Source: Sneathiellales bacterium (GTDB lineage: Bacteria; Pseudomonadota; Alphaproteobacteria; JANQFL01). Taken from it: DNA of 62,740 nucleotides. The stretch's first letter is position 1. Each line of letters opens with the position of its first letter. Below, piece after piece: positions 42,282-51,807 of this stretch. The DNA lies in assembly GCA_028277845.1 (NCBI GenBank), contig JANQFL010000046.1, forward strand, positions 1 through 62,740. Direction: 5' to 3'. The notes beneath the pieces were generated by a model. The model saw only the letters and a list, made by a program, of their open reading frames with translations, was not told the origin of the DNA and did not search any database. The position numbers and the translations under genes are program-made.

Positions 42282-42565
42282 GGATATCTCCTCATGCCCA
42301 ATACAGGCGGCGTCGTGACTCTCCCTGCGGAAATTGCGCCGTTTATTCGGACACTTACGATGGCGTCTGGTGGGGCAACTTTAAGGTTGCACAGGTTGAC
42401 AATGAGTAAACCATGAACGGACGGCCGCCTGTCGGCTGACCGCACATGGTTTCCGGCAATCAACGTCGAACACGCTTCGTTTCCGGCCATGCCCGTGCCT
42501 CTGGAACTTCTGCCGGAAATGTTGGATAAATCGGAAAATTCGTTTGTAGACATAGGAGACGGTCA

Positions 42566-43270
42566 ATGGATCCAGCGGGCAAAAAGGCCATCGTATTCGG
42601 GGGAACCTCGGGCATCGGACTGGCGGCGGCCAAACAACTGGCGGCGCTCGGAGCCGAGGTTATTGCCATCAGCCGCAGTCCCGACAAGGCCGGCGATCTG
42701 CCACCGGGCATCAGTTTGCGGGCCTGCGACGTTCGCGATCGGGCCGCGATGTCAGCGCTTTTCGAAGAATGTGCACCGTTCGACATTCTGGTCAGTGCCG
42801 CCACCGGCGGCGACCGGGCCATGGGGCCGTTCCTCGAAATGGACTTGGATGGATATCAGGCGTCGTTCGACAAACTCTGGGGTTACGCCAATGTGGTGCG
42901 CTTCGGAACCAAACACATGGCGGAGGATGGCACCATCGTCCTTGTCAGCGGCGCTCCCGCCCGCAAGGCGAAGCCCGGTCAGGTCTCCCTGTCATCCGTC
43001 GGCGGCGCCGTCGAGGCATTCGTCCGCGCCGTGGCACCGGAGATCGCGCCACGGCGTCTGAACGTGGTGTCCCCCGGCCTCATCGACACGCCGCTGATGC
43101 CGCTTCAAGGCAAGGAACGGGAAGAAGCCTACGCCCGAATGACTGCCGGTAACGCCATTCCACGGGCCGGAACCGCCGACGAATGCGCCCAGGCCATCGT
43201 ATTCCTCGTTCAGAACGAATTCGTGACGGGAACGACCGTCGATGTCGACGGTGGCTGGCTGATTTCATAG
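42566..43270 (+). CDS. Short-chain dehydrogenase/reductase lacking the catalytic Tyr-Lys pair
   Basis: This 234-residue classical SDR fold has the cofactor motif FGGTSGIGLAAA and the strand-4 region DILVSAATGG. The catalytic Ser position is in IVLVSGAPA. Where the YxxxK motif should be (normally Y-S-A-S-K before the helix AAVEAFVR), the sequence reads SLSSVGGAVEAFVRAVAPEIAP, so both Tyr and Lys are missing. The C-terminal GTTVDVDGGWLIS is typical. It may be a non-oxidoreductase member or an isomerase. AGGAG lies before the ATG. Confidence 0.88.
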   Translation: MDPAGKKAIVFGGTSGIGLAAAKQLAALGAEVIAISRSPDKAGDLPPGISLRACDVRDRAAMSALFEECAPFDILVSAATGGDRAMGPFLEMDLDGYQASFDKLWGYANVVRFGTKHMAEDGTIVLVSGAPARKAKPGQVSLSSVGGAVEAFVRAVAPEIAPRRLNVVSPGLIDTPLMPLQGKEREEAYARMTAGNAIPRAGTADECAQAIVFLVQNEFVTGTTVDVDGGWLIS

Positions 43271-43354
43271 GCAAGCCAACATCGTCGAGACGTGCTCGAG
43301 CCTTGGTGCTCGGCCAAATTGCGCAACCGGGGAACCCGGTTTGCAAATGAAACG

Positions 43355-43397
43355 GCCGCCCGGATGAAATTCCGGGCGCCCGCAGAGTGCTTTTTGA
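43355..43397 (+). terminator. Probable terminator after the SDR gene
   Basis: CGCCCGGA (43357-43364) pairs with TCCGGGCG (43371-43378) around a TGAAAT loop. A T-run (43391-43395) follows after 12 bases, farther than ideal. Confidence 0.5.
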
Positions 43398-43430
43398 AAA
43401 TAGAGAGAGTTGAAATGATCCGCCGCGGCG

Positions 43431-43467
43431 CCGGCCGGATGCGGGAGAGGAAACCGCATCCGGCCGG
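43431..43467. other. Perfect 14-base-pair inverted repeat
   Basis: CCGGCCGGATGCGG and CCGCATCCGGCCGG pair without mismatch around a nine-base loop. No T-run follows on either strand, so it is not a standard terminator. It lies in the 275-base gap between the SDR gene and the microprotein gene; nothing else stands out there beyond the hairpin at 43355. Confidence 0.8.
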
Positions 43468-43545
43468 AGAACCGCGTTAAGATCTAACGAATAGCCGTAC
43501 CTGCATAATCTTTGTATCGCGTCCAAGTGTTTTTGATCGGTCGTT

Positions 43546-43632
43546 TCAGACCATGCTCAGGCCGTACAGTCCGACGAACCAGACGCTCATTCCGACGATC
43601 CAGGTCGTGATGACGATTTCGCGGTGTGCCAT
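43546..43632 (-). CDS. 28-residue single-helix membrane microprotein
   Basis: The frame begins MAHREIVITTWIVG and continues MSVWFVGLYGLSMV to a TGA at 43546-43548. It has a short polar N terminus and one membrane helix rich in Trp, Val and Gly. The ribosome site is among the best in the window: AGGAGG five bases before the ATG at 43632. The size and makeup resemble small subunits that stabilise respiratory or transport complexes, but I recognise no specific one. The nearest large gene on its strand is downstream at 42281, so it appears to be monocistronic. Upstream to the MITE (43633-43924) I see nothing definite. Confidence 0.65.
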   Translation of the reverse strand: MAHREIVITTWIVGMSVWFVGLYGLSMV

Positions 43633-43924
43633 GGTTTCCTCCTATGTCCCTGAGGATCACAATAGCAGCGCCTGTCAATTAGGATGTGTCCGCGATCACA
43701 CTTTTGCGGCTTATTTCCGCGCTTTTTCGTAATACATTTTTTACCATTGCGGGCGCCGTCAACACGCCCGGCAATACCAGCAGGAGCCTGGAGTGTGCCT
43801 CCCTCGGCGGTCATGGCCACCAGCTTGTCTGACACCGATTCCCTTGAAACATGGGCTAACACGCGCCGCCGCATGGCGGAACGAAACGCCAATTCCGCTG
43901 ACGCAATCGTGAAGGGATGACGGC

Positions 43925-44221
43925 TAGAGCAGTTCCTCTTTAGATGGAAACATTCTGACGGAGCGTATTGGCGCCAAGGCCAAGGCTGGCGGTGAAGGCC
44001 ATACCCGGGGTATGGCCGAGACGGCAGCCGCCGGATTTGGCGCCAAGACGCCCATCCCACAAAAGCGCAATGGGGGGTTTCCGAGCGGCCGCCCCCCACG
44101 GCGTGAGACGGCTTGCGCGATGCCCGGCATCGTGCGGCCCCGTCTTCCTGGTGGCCATGTGCGTTTCTTGGCAGGCCGCTCGCGAAACAGAATGGATTCC
44201 ATCTAAAGAGGAATTGCTCTA
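43925..44221 (+). mobile_element. MITE, full copy with IS630-type TA ends
   Basis: A 297-base element is bounded by TA and lies within CTAG on both sides (43924-43927 and 44219-44222), the target preference known for IS630-family transposases. Imperfect terminal inverted repeats of about 32 bases start GAGCAGTTCCTCTTTAGATG on the left (43927 onward), and the right end is its complement with a few changes. The body is GC-rich and contains an internal hairpin GGCCATACCC / GGGTATGGCC. No transposase is encoded. Other copies are at 1-183 and, degenerate, at 23656-23723. Confidence 0.88.
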
Positions 44222-44251
44222 GGTCCGGCCGACGGGTTCGCGTCTCGTTTT

Positions 44252-45142
44252 CTATTCGGTCTTTTTGTCGTCCTGTTTGTCTTTGGCCGTTTCGTCGGCA
44301 CCGGCACCGGTCGGCTTGCCTTCTATATCGAACGTCTGCACTTCGGTGCTGCCGCGGAGTTTCTCCAACATGGCGGTGACGATCTGACGGGCGCCCTTGG
44401 TCCGCAGCTCGTCGACGCTCTCCGCGAAGCTGGGGGGGGTGCCCTCGCGCCGCTCCTCGACCTTGATGATGTGCCAGCCGAACTGTGTCTTGACCGGTTG
44501 CTTCGATACGTCTCCCGGCTTCATGGCAAAGGCGGCGTCGGCAAACGGTTTGACCATTTGCTCGCGCTTGAAGAAATTAAGGTCACCGCCGTTCGGCCCC
44601 GACGGTCCGGTCGACTTGGCCTTTGCCGTTTCGGCAAAATCGGCCCCGGCTTCGATCTCCTTGATGATCGCCTTTGCGTCCTCTTCCTCCTTGACGAGAA
44701 TATGGCGGGCACGCACCTCTTCAACCGGCGGCATCTCGGCGATCATCTTTTCGTAGTCCGCCTTGAGGCGTTCCTCGGTGATTTGCGTCTCGATCAAATT
44801 GGCGATGTAGGTTTCCTGCAACAGCGCTTCCCGAAGGAAGGCCATGCGTTGCCGGTATTCCTCGTTTTCCTCGATGCCGTTTTTTGCTGCCGCGTCGGCC
44901 AGCAGTTTCCGGTCGACCAGCTGGTTCACCAATTGCGGGAAAAGCATCGGCAGCGGTATCTGCCGGTACTGTTGCGGCAACTGATTGTGCAGCATGACCA
45001 CTTGGGACATGCGCAGTTCCTCACCCCCGACAATGGCAACAACCTTGTCTTCTTCCGGTTTCGCGTCGCTGGATTGAGCGAACACGGGACCGGCGGTGCC
45101 CAGGCAGGCGGCGAGTACCGCGACGGCGGCCATGCGTTTCAT
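44252..45142 (-). CDS. Periplasmic parvulin-type peptidyl-prolyl isomerase
   Basis: This 296-residue exported foldase has a signal peptide (MKRMAAVAVLAACLGTAGPVFAQ), a SurA/PrsA-like N-terminal helical chaperone part and a parvulin domain. The parvulin domain reads VRARHILVKEEEDAKAI ... GPNGGDLNFFKREQMVKPFADAAFAMKPGDVS ... FGWHIIKVEER. It catalyses proline isomerisation during folding of envelope proteins. A charged tail (ETAKDKQDDKKTE) follows. AGGAAG precedes the ATG at 45142. Its stop lies 30 bases from the MITE. Confidence 0.95.
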   Translation of the reverse strand: MKRMAAVAVLAACLGTAGPVFAQSSDAKPEEDKVVAIVGGEELRMSQVVMLHNQLPQQYRQIPLPMLFPQLVNQLVDRKLLADAAAKNGIEENEEYRQRMAFLREALLQETYIANLIETQITEERLKADYEKMIAEMPPVEEVRARHILVKEEEDAKAIIKEIEAGADFAETAKAKSTGPSGPNGGDLNFFKREQMVKPFADAAFAMKPGDVSKQPVKTQFGWHIIKVEERREGTPPSFAESVDELRTKGARQIVTAMLEKLRGSTEVQTFDIEGKPTGAGADETAKDKQDDKKTE

Positions 45143-45342
45143 GGAACTTCCTTTCTTATGGAACAGAGTCCGGGCTGCCTGATCAGCAATCCGGGCAACC
45201 AAACTAACAGCGATATGCTGGAAGAGAAATAGAGCGAAAATGGGACAATGTCACGATTTCGAGAGTACAGCTGCCATGCTTTCTTTCGCACGAATCATCC
45301 CCATGTTAGTGACGATCCACTTGAAATCCGGGAACACGCCGC

Positions 45343-45936
45343 ATGAGTACTGATCGCGTCCAGTCCGGCCTCCAAGCCATTGCCGACGCCGTTCTCGACT
45401 TCTGGTTCGCCGGCGAAGCCGGCAGGGATCTCACGGCCAAACGAAAAGAGTGGTTCGTCAAGGACGACGGGTTCGACCGGCAAATTTCGGCGGAATTTAG
45501 CCAGATTCATGCCATGGCCGCGACCGGAGACTTGAACGGCCTGTTGACTTGGGCAGAAGGTTGCCTGGCGCTGACCATTATCCTGGACCAGTTCCCGCGT
45601 AACATGTTCCGCAATAAACCAAGGGCATACGCGACGGACGCGTTGGCGCGGACGGCCGCGCACCATGCCATCGAGCAAGGCTACGATACGGCACTGCCGG
45701 AATTCGCCCGGATGTTTCTTTATTTACCGTTCGAACACAGCGAATCGATCGACGACCAGGAGCGGTGCGTGAAATTGTTTACCGATATGGGCAATAAGGA
45801 CTTGCTGCAGTGGGCTGTGAAACACCGGGATATTGTGGCGCAATTCGGCCGTTTTCCGCACCGGAACGAAGTGCTGGAGCGCGACTCCACAACCGAGGAG
45901 CTGGCCTTCCTCGAGCAACCCGGTTCGTCGTTCTAA
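45343..45936 (+). CDS. DUF924 family protein
   Basis: This 197-residue cytoplasmic helical protein has the DUF924 signatures VLDFWFAGEAGRDLTAKRKEWFVKDDGFD (in parts), ILDQFPRNMFRN and FLYLPFEHSESIDDQE. The family is widespread and conserved but its role is not established. It resembles TPR-like helical folds. It converges with the DksA-like gene with 13 bases between the stop codons. Confidence 0.93.
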   Translation: MSTDRVQSGLQAIADAVLDFWFAGEAGRDLTAKRKEWFVKDDGFDRQISAEFSQIHAMAATGDLNGLLTWAEGCLALTIILDQFPRNMFRNKPRAYATDALARTAAHHAIEQGYDTALPEFARMFLYLPFEHSESIDDQERCVKLFTDMGNKDLLQWAVKHRDIVAQFGRFPHRNEVLERDSTTEELAFLEQPGSSF

Positions 45937-45949
45937 ATGGACCCCCGCG

Positions 45950-46294
45950 CTATTTGGCGCAGTTGATACAGGTGGGCGTGGTGGGATCCGCTTCCAGCCG
46001 GGCCTCCGCCACCTCTTCGCCGCATGAGACACAATATCCGTATTCGTCTTCGTCCATGCGCTTGAGGGCCGCATCGATACGTTGCAGTTCAACCTCGCGT
46101 CGGCGCTCGAGCTCCTTGGCCATGGCCTGGCCCTGCAAGGCATCCATGCGTGACAATCGGCCCAGACGCTGCTGGTCCAGCTCGACGGTCTGACCGTCGT
46201 CTTCGTGGCTCTCGGCCAGGCGCGTCAGTTCCGCCCGCTCATCGAGCAAGCGTTTGCGAAAGAATTTGATGTCCAGCTCGGCACAGTCCGGCAT
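45950..46294 (-). CDS. DksA/TraR family zinc-finger protein
   Basis: This 114-residue protein has a long N-terminal coiled coil (KRLLDERAELTRLAESHEDDG) and a C-terminal C4 zinc finger CVSCGEEVAEARLEADPTTPTCINC. The small TraR/YocK type of DksA relative binds the secondary channel of RNA polymerase and adjusts transcription under stress. It is shorter than E. coli DksA, and the coiled-coil tip carries EDDGQ rather than the classic DxxDxA, so its activity may differ. Confidence 0.92.
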   Translation of the reverse strand: MPDCAELDIKFFRKRLLDERAELTRLAESHEDDGQTVELDQQRLGRLSRMDALQGQAMAKELERRREVELQRIDAALKRMDEDEYGYCVSCGEEVAEARLEADPTTPTCINCAK

Positions 46295-46478
46295 AGCGAT
46301 AACGGTCTGGTTGCGGTGAAAACGCCATCATAGGGGGAAAATCTTAACGGATTTTTCCTGCAGGCAACAAACCGTTAACCATAAATTGTTGCCTCGGCCT
46401 TAAATCGAACGGCACAAACGGTTCCCTTTCCGGCGATTATGCTCTAGAACCACCCGCCGCAGATTACGGAGCAATTGC

Positions 46479-48113
<1,635 letters not shown>

Positions 48114-48135
48114 CCCGATCCGGTATTGTCGCCGG

Positions 48136-48255
48136 CTAATCCGCCGCGATGGCTTGCGCGACCTTGCTGTTCAAGTCGTCACGCGAGAACGGTTTGTCGA
48201 GCGGCAATGTTCCATCCGGAGTTTTCCCTTGGTGTATCGCCGTCGCCGGCAGTCG
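48136..48255 (-). pseudogene. C-terminal remnant of a receiver domain
   Basis: The minus strand encodes ATAIHQGKTPDGTLPLDKPF followed by SRDDLNSKVAQAIAAD and a stop at 48136-48138. This lines up with the end of the receiver domain of hybrid kinases, including the one at 21180-23603 in this window (NAIMHHGRLDPGVQLLVKPF). The conserved Lys-Pro-Phe is present, but no phospho-acceptor Asp or earlier receiver strands precede it. It is therefore a leftover from a deleted gene. Confidence 0.6.
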
Positions 48256-48320
48256 GGGCCTTGAATCGTTGGCGGCCCCGCATGATCCCGGTGATCAACC
48301 GGCGGCTGCACCGTTCATGG

Positions 48321-48710
48321 TCAGCCCGCAAATACGGCGCTGCCGGTGGTTCCGGCAACCGCCAGAAACAGCGTCCACTGAAACATTTTGTACACGGCGC
48401 CGGGGATCTCGGACGTCGACACAACCAAAAGATGGACGCATCCCCACAAGGCATATTGCGCGGCGACGAACGCCACCAGCGGCAAGGCATGCGGCGCGGC
48501 CAGCCCGTTCAGGCCGGCGTAAAACAGCACAAGCGGCGGCAGAACCAGGGATGCCGTGGACATATGCCAGACGAATTCCATGATTCGCTTCGCCGGCGGG
48601 TCGAAGGAAACGGCCAGCATGGGCAGGAAAAACTGCTTGCGGCCGATGGTGCTGTGTCCGATCAGGATGAACGCCGCCAAGGCTCCGGCGATCAGCAGCA
48701 GGATATTCAT
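48321..48710 (-). CDS. Small four-helix membrane protein
   Basis: This 129-residue protein has four hydrophobic segments (NILLLIAGALAAFILIGHSTIG, MEFVWHMSTASLVLPPLVLFYAGL, LPLVAFVAAQYALWGCVHLLVV, FQWTLFLAVAGTTGSAVF). The ATG at 48710 overlaps the stop of the upstream ABM-domain gene by three bases within ATGA, so the two are translationally coupled. I do not recognise the family. Pairing with an ABM protein suggests a membrane partner in oxidation of a quinone-like or lipophilic substrate. Confidence 0.8.
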   Translation of the reverse strand: MNILLLIAGALAAFILIGHSTIGRKQFFLPMLAVSFDPPAKRIMEFVWHMSTASLVLPPLVLFYAGLNGLAAPHALPLVAFVAAQYALWGCVHLLVVSTSEIPGAVYKMFQWTLFLAVAGTTGSAVFAG

Positions 48711-49021
48711 TCGGCGTTCAACCCTGCGGTTTTGGCGTAGCAGTTCAAGCCGTCGTTCTTGGGCGGCCCGCCGGCGAACTCCCGCACCTTGCCGGCGAAT
48801 TCCCCGAACCACGGCTGGCTCTGCAGATGGGCGAGGGTCTCTTCATCGTCCCATTGGCCGTAATGCACGCGACCGACGCCGTCCTTCTTGATGTTGACCT
48901 GATAGGAAAACCGTCCCTGCAGGCGTGCGTCGTTGCCGACATTGGCGATGAAGGTGTTCACCGCGTCCTGCCATGCGGCTTCGTCGCCCGAATAATCGTA
49001 CTCGATCAAGATCCCCGGCAT
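48707..49021 (-). CDS. Small ABM-like domain protein
   Basis: This 104-residue protein with a dimeric ferredoxin-like layout starts MPGILIEYDYSGDEAAWQDAVNTFIANVGND. It contains YQVNIKKDGVGRVHYGQWDDEETLAHLQSQPWFGEF, recalling antibiotic-biosynthesis-monooxygenase relatives. The exact reaction is unknown. It is the first gene of a two-gene operon with the small membrane protein and diverges from a LysR gene that probably regulates it. Confidence 0.75.
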   Translation of the reverse strand: MPGILIEYDYSGDEAAWQDAVNTFIANVGNDARLQGRFSYQVNIKKDGVGRVHYGQWDDEETLAHLQSQPWFGEFAGKVREFAGGPPKNDGLNCYAKTAGLNAE

Positions 49022-49128
49022 GCGCCTCTCCCGTCTCCATACAAACGATACGTCCAGAATACGCGGCTATCCGACAATCAAGTAATTTATTATATATATA
49101 CAGCACTATTCACTGAACTGATTATTAT

Positions 49129-50025
49129 ATGGACTTGAACCTCTATCCCGTGTTTCTGGAAATCCTGCGGCACGGATCGGTCACGCGGGCGGCCGATACG
49201 CTTGGACTGACCCAGCCCGCGGCCAGCAACGCCTTGGCCCGGCTGCGTGGCCAATTGGGCGACCCGCTGTTCATCCGCACCAAATCGGGCATGCAACCGA
49301 CCGATTACGCCAAGACGATTGCGCCGGCGATCGAGCGCGCCATCGGCGGGCTGAACGGCATTGCGCAGGGCAACACGCTGGAAGTGGCGCCGCTGGCCGA
49401 TCTGACCGGCCGGTTTGCCGTCATCATGTCGGACCTGGAAGAGACGCTGTTTCTGTCCGATCTATTGGTCGAATTGAACGCCAAGGCACCCGGTTTGACG
49501 CTCGAAGTGCGTCCTTATCAACGCGCGACGCTGCGCGAGGACATCGAGCGGGGGAAGGCGGATTTCGTCCTCGCGAACGTCACCGTACCTCTGAAAAACG
49601 TGCGCTCGCGGGACATCACGTTTCAGGATTTCGTCTGCATCAGCCGGCACGGACACCCCGGAATCGGTCGGCATCTGGAAATAGATCAATACCTACGGCA
49701 GGGACACATTCTCGTGGCGCCGGACCGGGGCGGCACACGCGGTGTGATCGATTCGGCCCTCAAACATCTGGGCCGCAAGCGCCGCGTCGTGTGCAGCGTG
49801 CCCCACTTCCTGCTGGCCTGCATGCTGGCGGCCAATTCGGATTACCTGCTGACGGTGCCGCGGCTGCTGGCGGAAAAGGCGGCGCGGCACTTCGACCTGA
49901 CCATGCACGAACTGCCGATCGAGGCGGCAGGCTTCACCGTCGGCCTGCACTGGCACCGCGCGCGCGACAACGACCCGGAACACGCCGCACTACGGGGATT
50001 CCTTGTCGATACGTTGACAGGTTGA
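49129..50025 (+). CDS. LysR family transcriptional regulator
   Basis: This 298-residue regulator has the helix-turn-helix ILRHGSVTRAADTLGLTQPAASNALARLRGQLGDPLF at the N terminus, characteristic of the NodD/LinR-like branch (MDLNLYPVF start). An effector domain follows. It is divergent from the ABM/membrane-protein operon across a 107-base AT-rich gap. It probably activates that operon in response to a small aromatic or related ligand. Confidence 0.94.
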   Translation: MDLNLYPVFLEILRHGSVTRAADTLGLTQPAASNALARLRGQLGDPLFIRTKSGMQPTDYAKTIAPAIERAIGGLNGIAQGNTLEVAPLADLTGRFAVIMSDLEETLFLSDLLVELNAKAPGLTLEVRPYQRATLREDIERGKADFVLANVTVPLKNVRSRDITFQDFVCISRHGHPGIGRHLEIDQYLRQGHILVAPDRGGTRGVIDSALKHLGRKRRVVCSVPHFLLACMLAANSDYLLTVPRLLAEKAARHFDLTMHELPIEAAGFTVGLHWHRARDNDPEHAALRGFLVDTLTG

Positions 50026-50131
50026 CAGTCAAGAAAAACGTCAATTCACCCCAACTTCATTTGCAAAAGTTGCAGATACAATAATAACTTCATCTATATA
50101 TTGCAGCCGCTTTACATTTCGGTGATTAGAT

Positions 50132-50521
50132 ATGATGACAAAGCAAGAGTTCCTGAAGGCTTTCCAAAAACACGGGATAAACGTTAAGGACAGTGTGGAA
50201 GAGATAGGGAACTTCGATGACTTGGCTGACGCCGCTTGGAAGGTGAAAACTGCAATGCCAAGTATTGGTTTTGGATCGGTGACAGCAAGGATGAACTGTT
50301 TTTTAGCGGTGTGTAGACATCTCGATACGTTAATCGATGACGGAGAGATTGATTTATCGGGCTCCCAGATTGTTCTCAACATTCTACGACTAAAGGATCG
50401 AAAGTTTCGCAAAGCGATAACGATGTTCGATTTACGGGGAACTCGATTTGGCGTTTTGGAACGTGCTGAGATGCCAAGGTCTGCCAGAGAATACTTAGCA
50501 GGCCTTGAGATATGTCGATAA
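50132..50521 (+). CDS. Hypothetical protein in an AT-rich island
   Basis: This 129-residue cytoplasmic protein is mostly helical with mixed charge and begins MMTKQEFLKAFQKHG. No domain is recognised. Base composition and codon use are clearly AT-richer than in the neighbouring LysR and gpt genes, pointing to horizontal acquisition. It is followed 36 bases later by the HEPN-motif gene on the same strand, so the two probably form one unit. A toxin-antitoxin or defence pair is a guess based only on this pairing. Confidence 0.7.
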   Translation: MMTKQEFLKAFQKHGINVKDSVEEIGNFDDLADAAWKVKTAMPSIGFGSVTARMNCFLAVCRHLDTLIDDGEIDLSGSQIVLNILRLKDRKFRKAITMFDLRGTRFGVLERAEMPRSAREYLAGLEICR

Positions 50522-50557
50522 CACGAGCTAAGCGGTCTATTTCAATATGTTACTTCG

Positions 50558-51157
50558 ATGATCCAGATTCCAAAGTACATTCGCACCAACGAAATAGAAG
50601 ACGTTTTATCCACCGTCGCTTTCATGGCGGACTTGGTTCCACAGCTTGAGGACAATCCAATTTATTGGAAGTGGCTCATACAGGCTGCACATAACGCACT
50701 GCAAGGCTCCCTTGTTTGCGTACTGAGCGGAACCGCAGGAATTGGCGCCTTCCCAGAGAAGTTACAAAGCAAATGGCTGGAATACTTTGAGAAATCGCGC
50801 ACCGATTCCAGCATCACCCCTCCTCCCGAAAGACTAGCACCTTTCAAGGAACTGTTGGCGCGCGCAAGCCAGCAGGAACATATGCACTACCTTGATGGAT
50901 CACCTCTTGTTCTAACGAAAGAAGAAGTATGTGACTTGCATTTCCTCAACGACCTATTGAGGAACAACTTCGTACATTTTACGCCAGGTGGCTGGAGCAT
51001 TGAAGGTGCAGGACTACCACGAATAATCCTTACTGCGATCCGGGTGACCACGTGGATAATGCTGGAACACCCAGCTTGTAGGCTCAAGCTTGAGTGCCGT
51101 CAGGCTTCATCACTTGAAAAACATGCTATCGCAATTCACTCAGTATTGGAGGATTAG
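50558..51157 (+). CDS. HEPN-motif protein in an AT-rich island
   Basis: This 199-residue helical protein has R135-x4-H140 in LLRNNFVHFTPGGWSIEG, the Rx4-6H motif of HEPN nucleases, with a helix preceding it. The N-terminal half has amphipathic helices (YWKWLIQAAHNALQGSLVCVLSG). HEPN proteins often act as RNases in toxin-antitoxin, abortive infection or CRISPR-associated systems, but some are not nucleases. It is AT-rich like its upstream neighbour. The full domain boundaries cannot be confirmed by eye. Confidence 0.7.
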   Translation: MIQIPKYIRTNEIEDVLSTVAFMADLVPQLEDNPIYWKWLIQAAHNALQGSLVCVLSGTAGIGAFPEKLQSKWLEYFEKSRTDSSITPPPERLAPFKELLARASQQEHMHYLDGSPLVLTKEEVCDLHFLNDLLRNNFVHFTPGGWSIEGAGLPRIILTAIRVTTWIMLEHPACRLKLECRQASSLEKHAIAIHSVLED

Positions 51158-51246
51158 CTACATGCTCGACTACTGCGCATGGGCATTCACTTCGACCACG
51201 ATATGCGATTCGTCAAAACTCACTTTCAAACAATGACAAAAAACAC

Positions 51247-51729
51247 TCAGTCGCCTTGCGGCTCTTTCGCAATGGGCTGGACGTATTGCAGCTCCATGTC
51301 CCACGGCAGGTAGATCCAGGTGTCCTGGCTGACCTCGGTGATGAAGGTGTCGACCAGGGGCCGGCCCTCGGGCTTGGCGTAGACCGTGGCGTAATGGGCG
51401 TTGGGCAGCATGGTTTTGACTGCCTTGGCGGTCGCGCCGGTGTCGACCAGGTCGTCCACCACCAGCACATCCGAACCATCGTCCTCGACACCCTTGAGGA
51501 CCTTCGCATCACCCTGGTCCTGATGGTCGTAGGTCACGACGCACACCGTGTCGACCAGGCGCACTTCCAATTCGCGGGCGACGATACAGGCCGGCACCAT
51601 GCCGCCACGGGTGACGCTGACGATGCGGCGCCACGGACCTTGTTCGGCCAGGCGCCAGGCCAGCGCCTTGGCGTCGCGATGCAGTTGATCCCAGGAAACC
51701 GGAAAGGCCTTGCCGTAGCGCTCGTTCAT
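51247..51729 (-). CDS. gpt: Xanthine phosphoribosyltransferase
   Basis: This 160-residue type I phosphoribosyltransferase has the PRPP-binding motif [17 protein letters not shown] and a proximal loop [11 protein letters not shown]. The length and C-terminal [13 protein letters not shown] resemble E. coli Gpt, which converts xanthine or guanine plus PRPP to the mononucleotide. It lies at the end of the purine degradation genes, so it may salvage xanthine. The gene is GC-rich again, directly after the AT-rich island. Confidence 0.93.
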   Translation of the reverse strand: MNERYGKAFPVSWDQLHRDAKALAWRLAEQGPWRRIVSVTRGGMVPACIVARELEVRLVDTVCVVTYDHQDQGDAKVLKGVEDDGSDVLVVDDLVDTGATAKAVKTMLPNAHYATVYAKPEGRPLVDTFITEVSQDTWIYLPWDMELQYVQPIAKEPQGD

Positions 51730-51807
51730 GATGGGGCGGCTCCGCGTGCTGAAGTCGTGAACAACATTGACACAGTCTATGCCGCGTTTCGCCGCCCGTG
51801 GTCAACC

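Noticed and set aside
43684-43920. Small plus-strand frame before the MITE
   Set aside because: No ribosome site, no recognisable sequence and an Arg/Ala/Pro-rich chance-like composition.
43940-44202. Open frames inside the MITE on both strands
   Set aside because: They span the inverted repeats and the repeat body, vary in frame between copies and are by-products of the repeat sequence.
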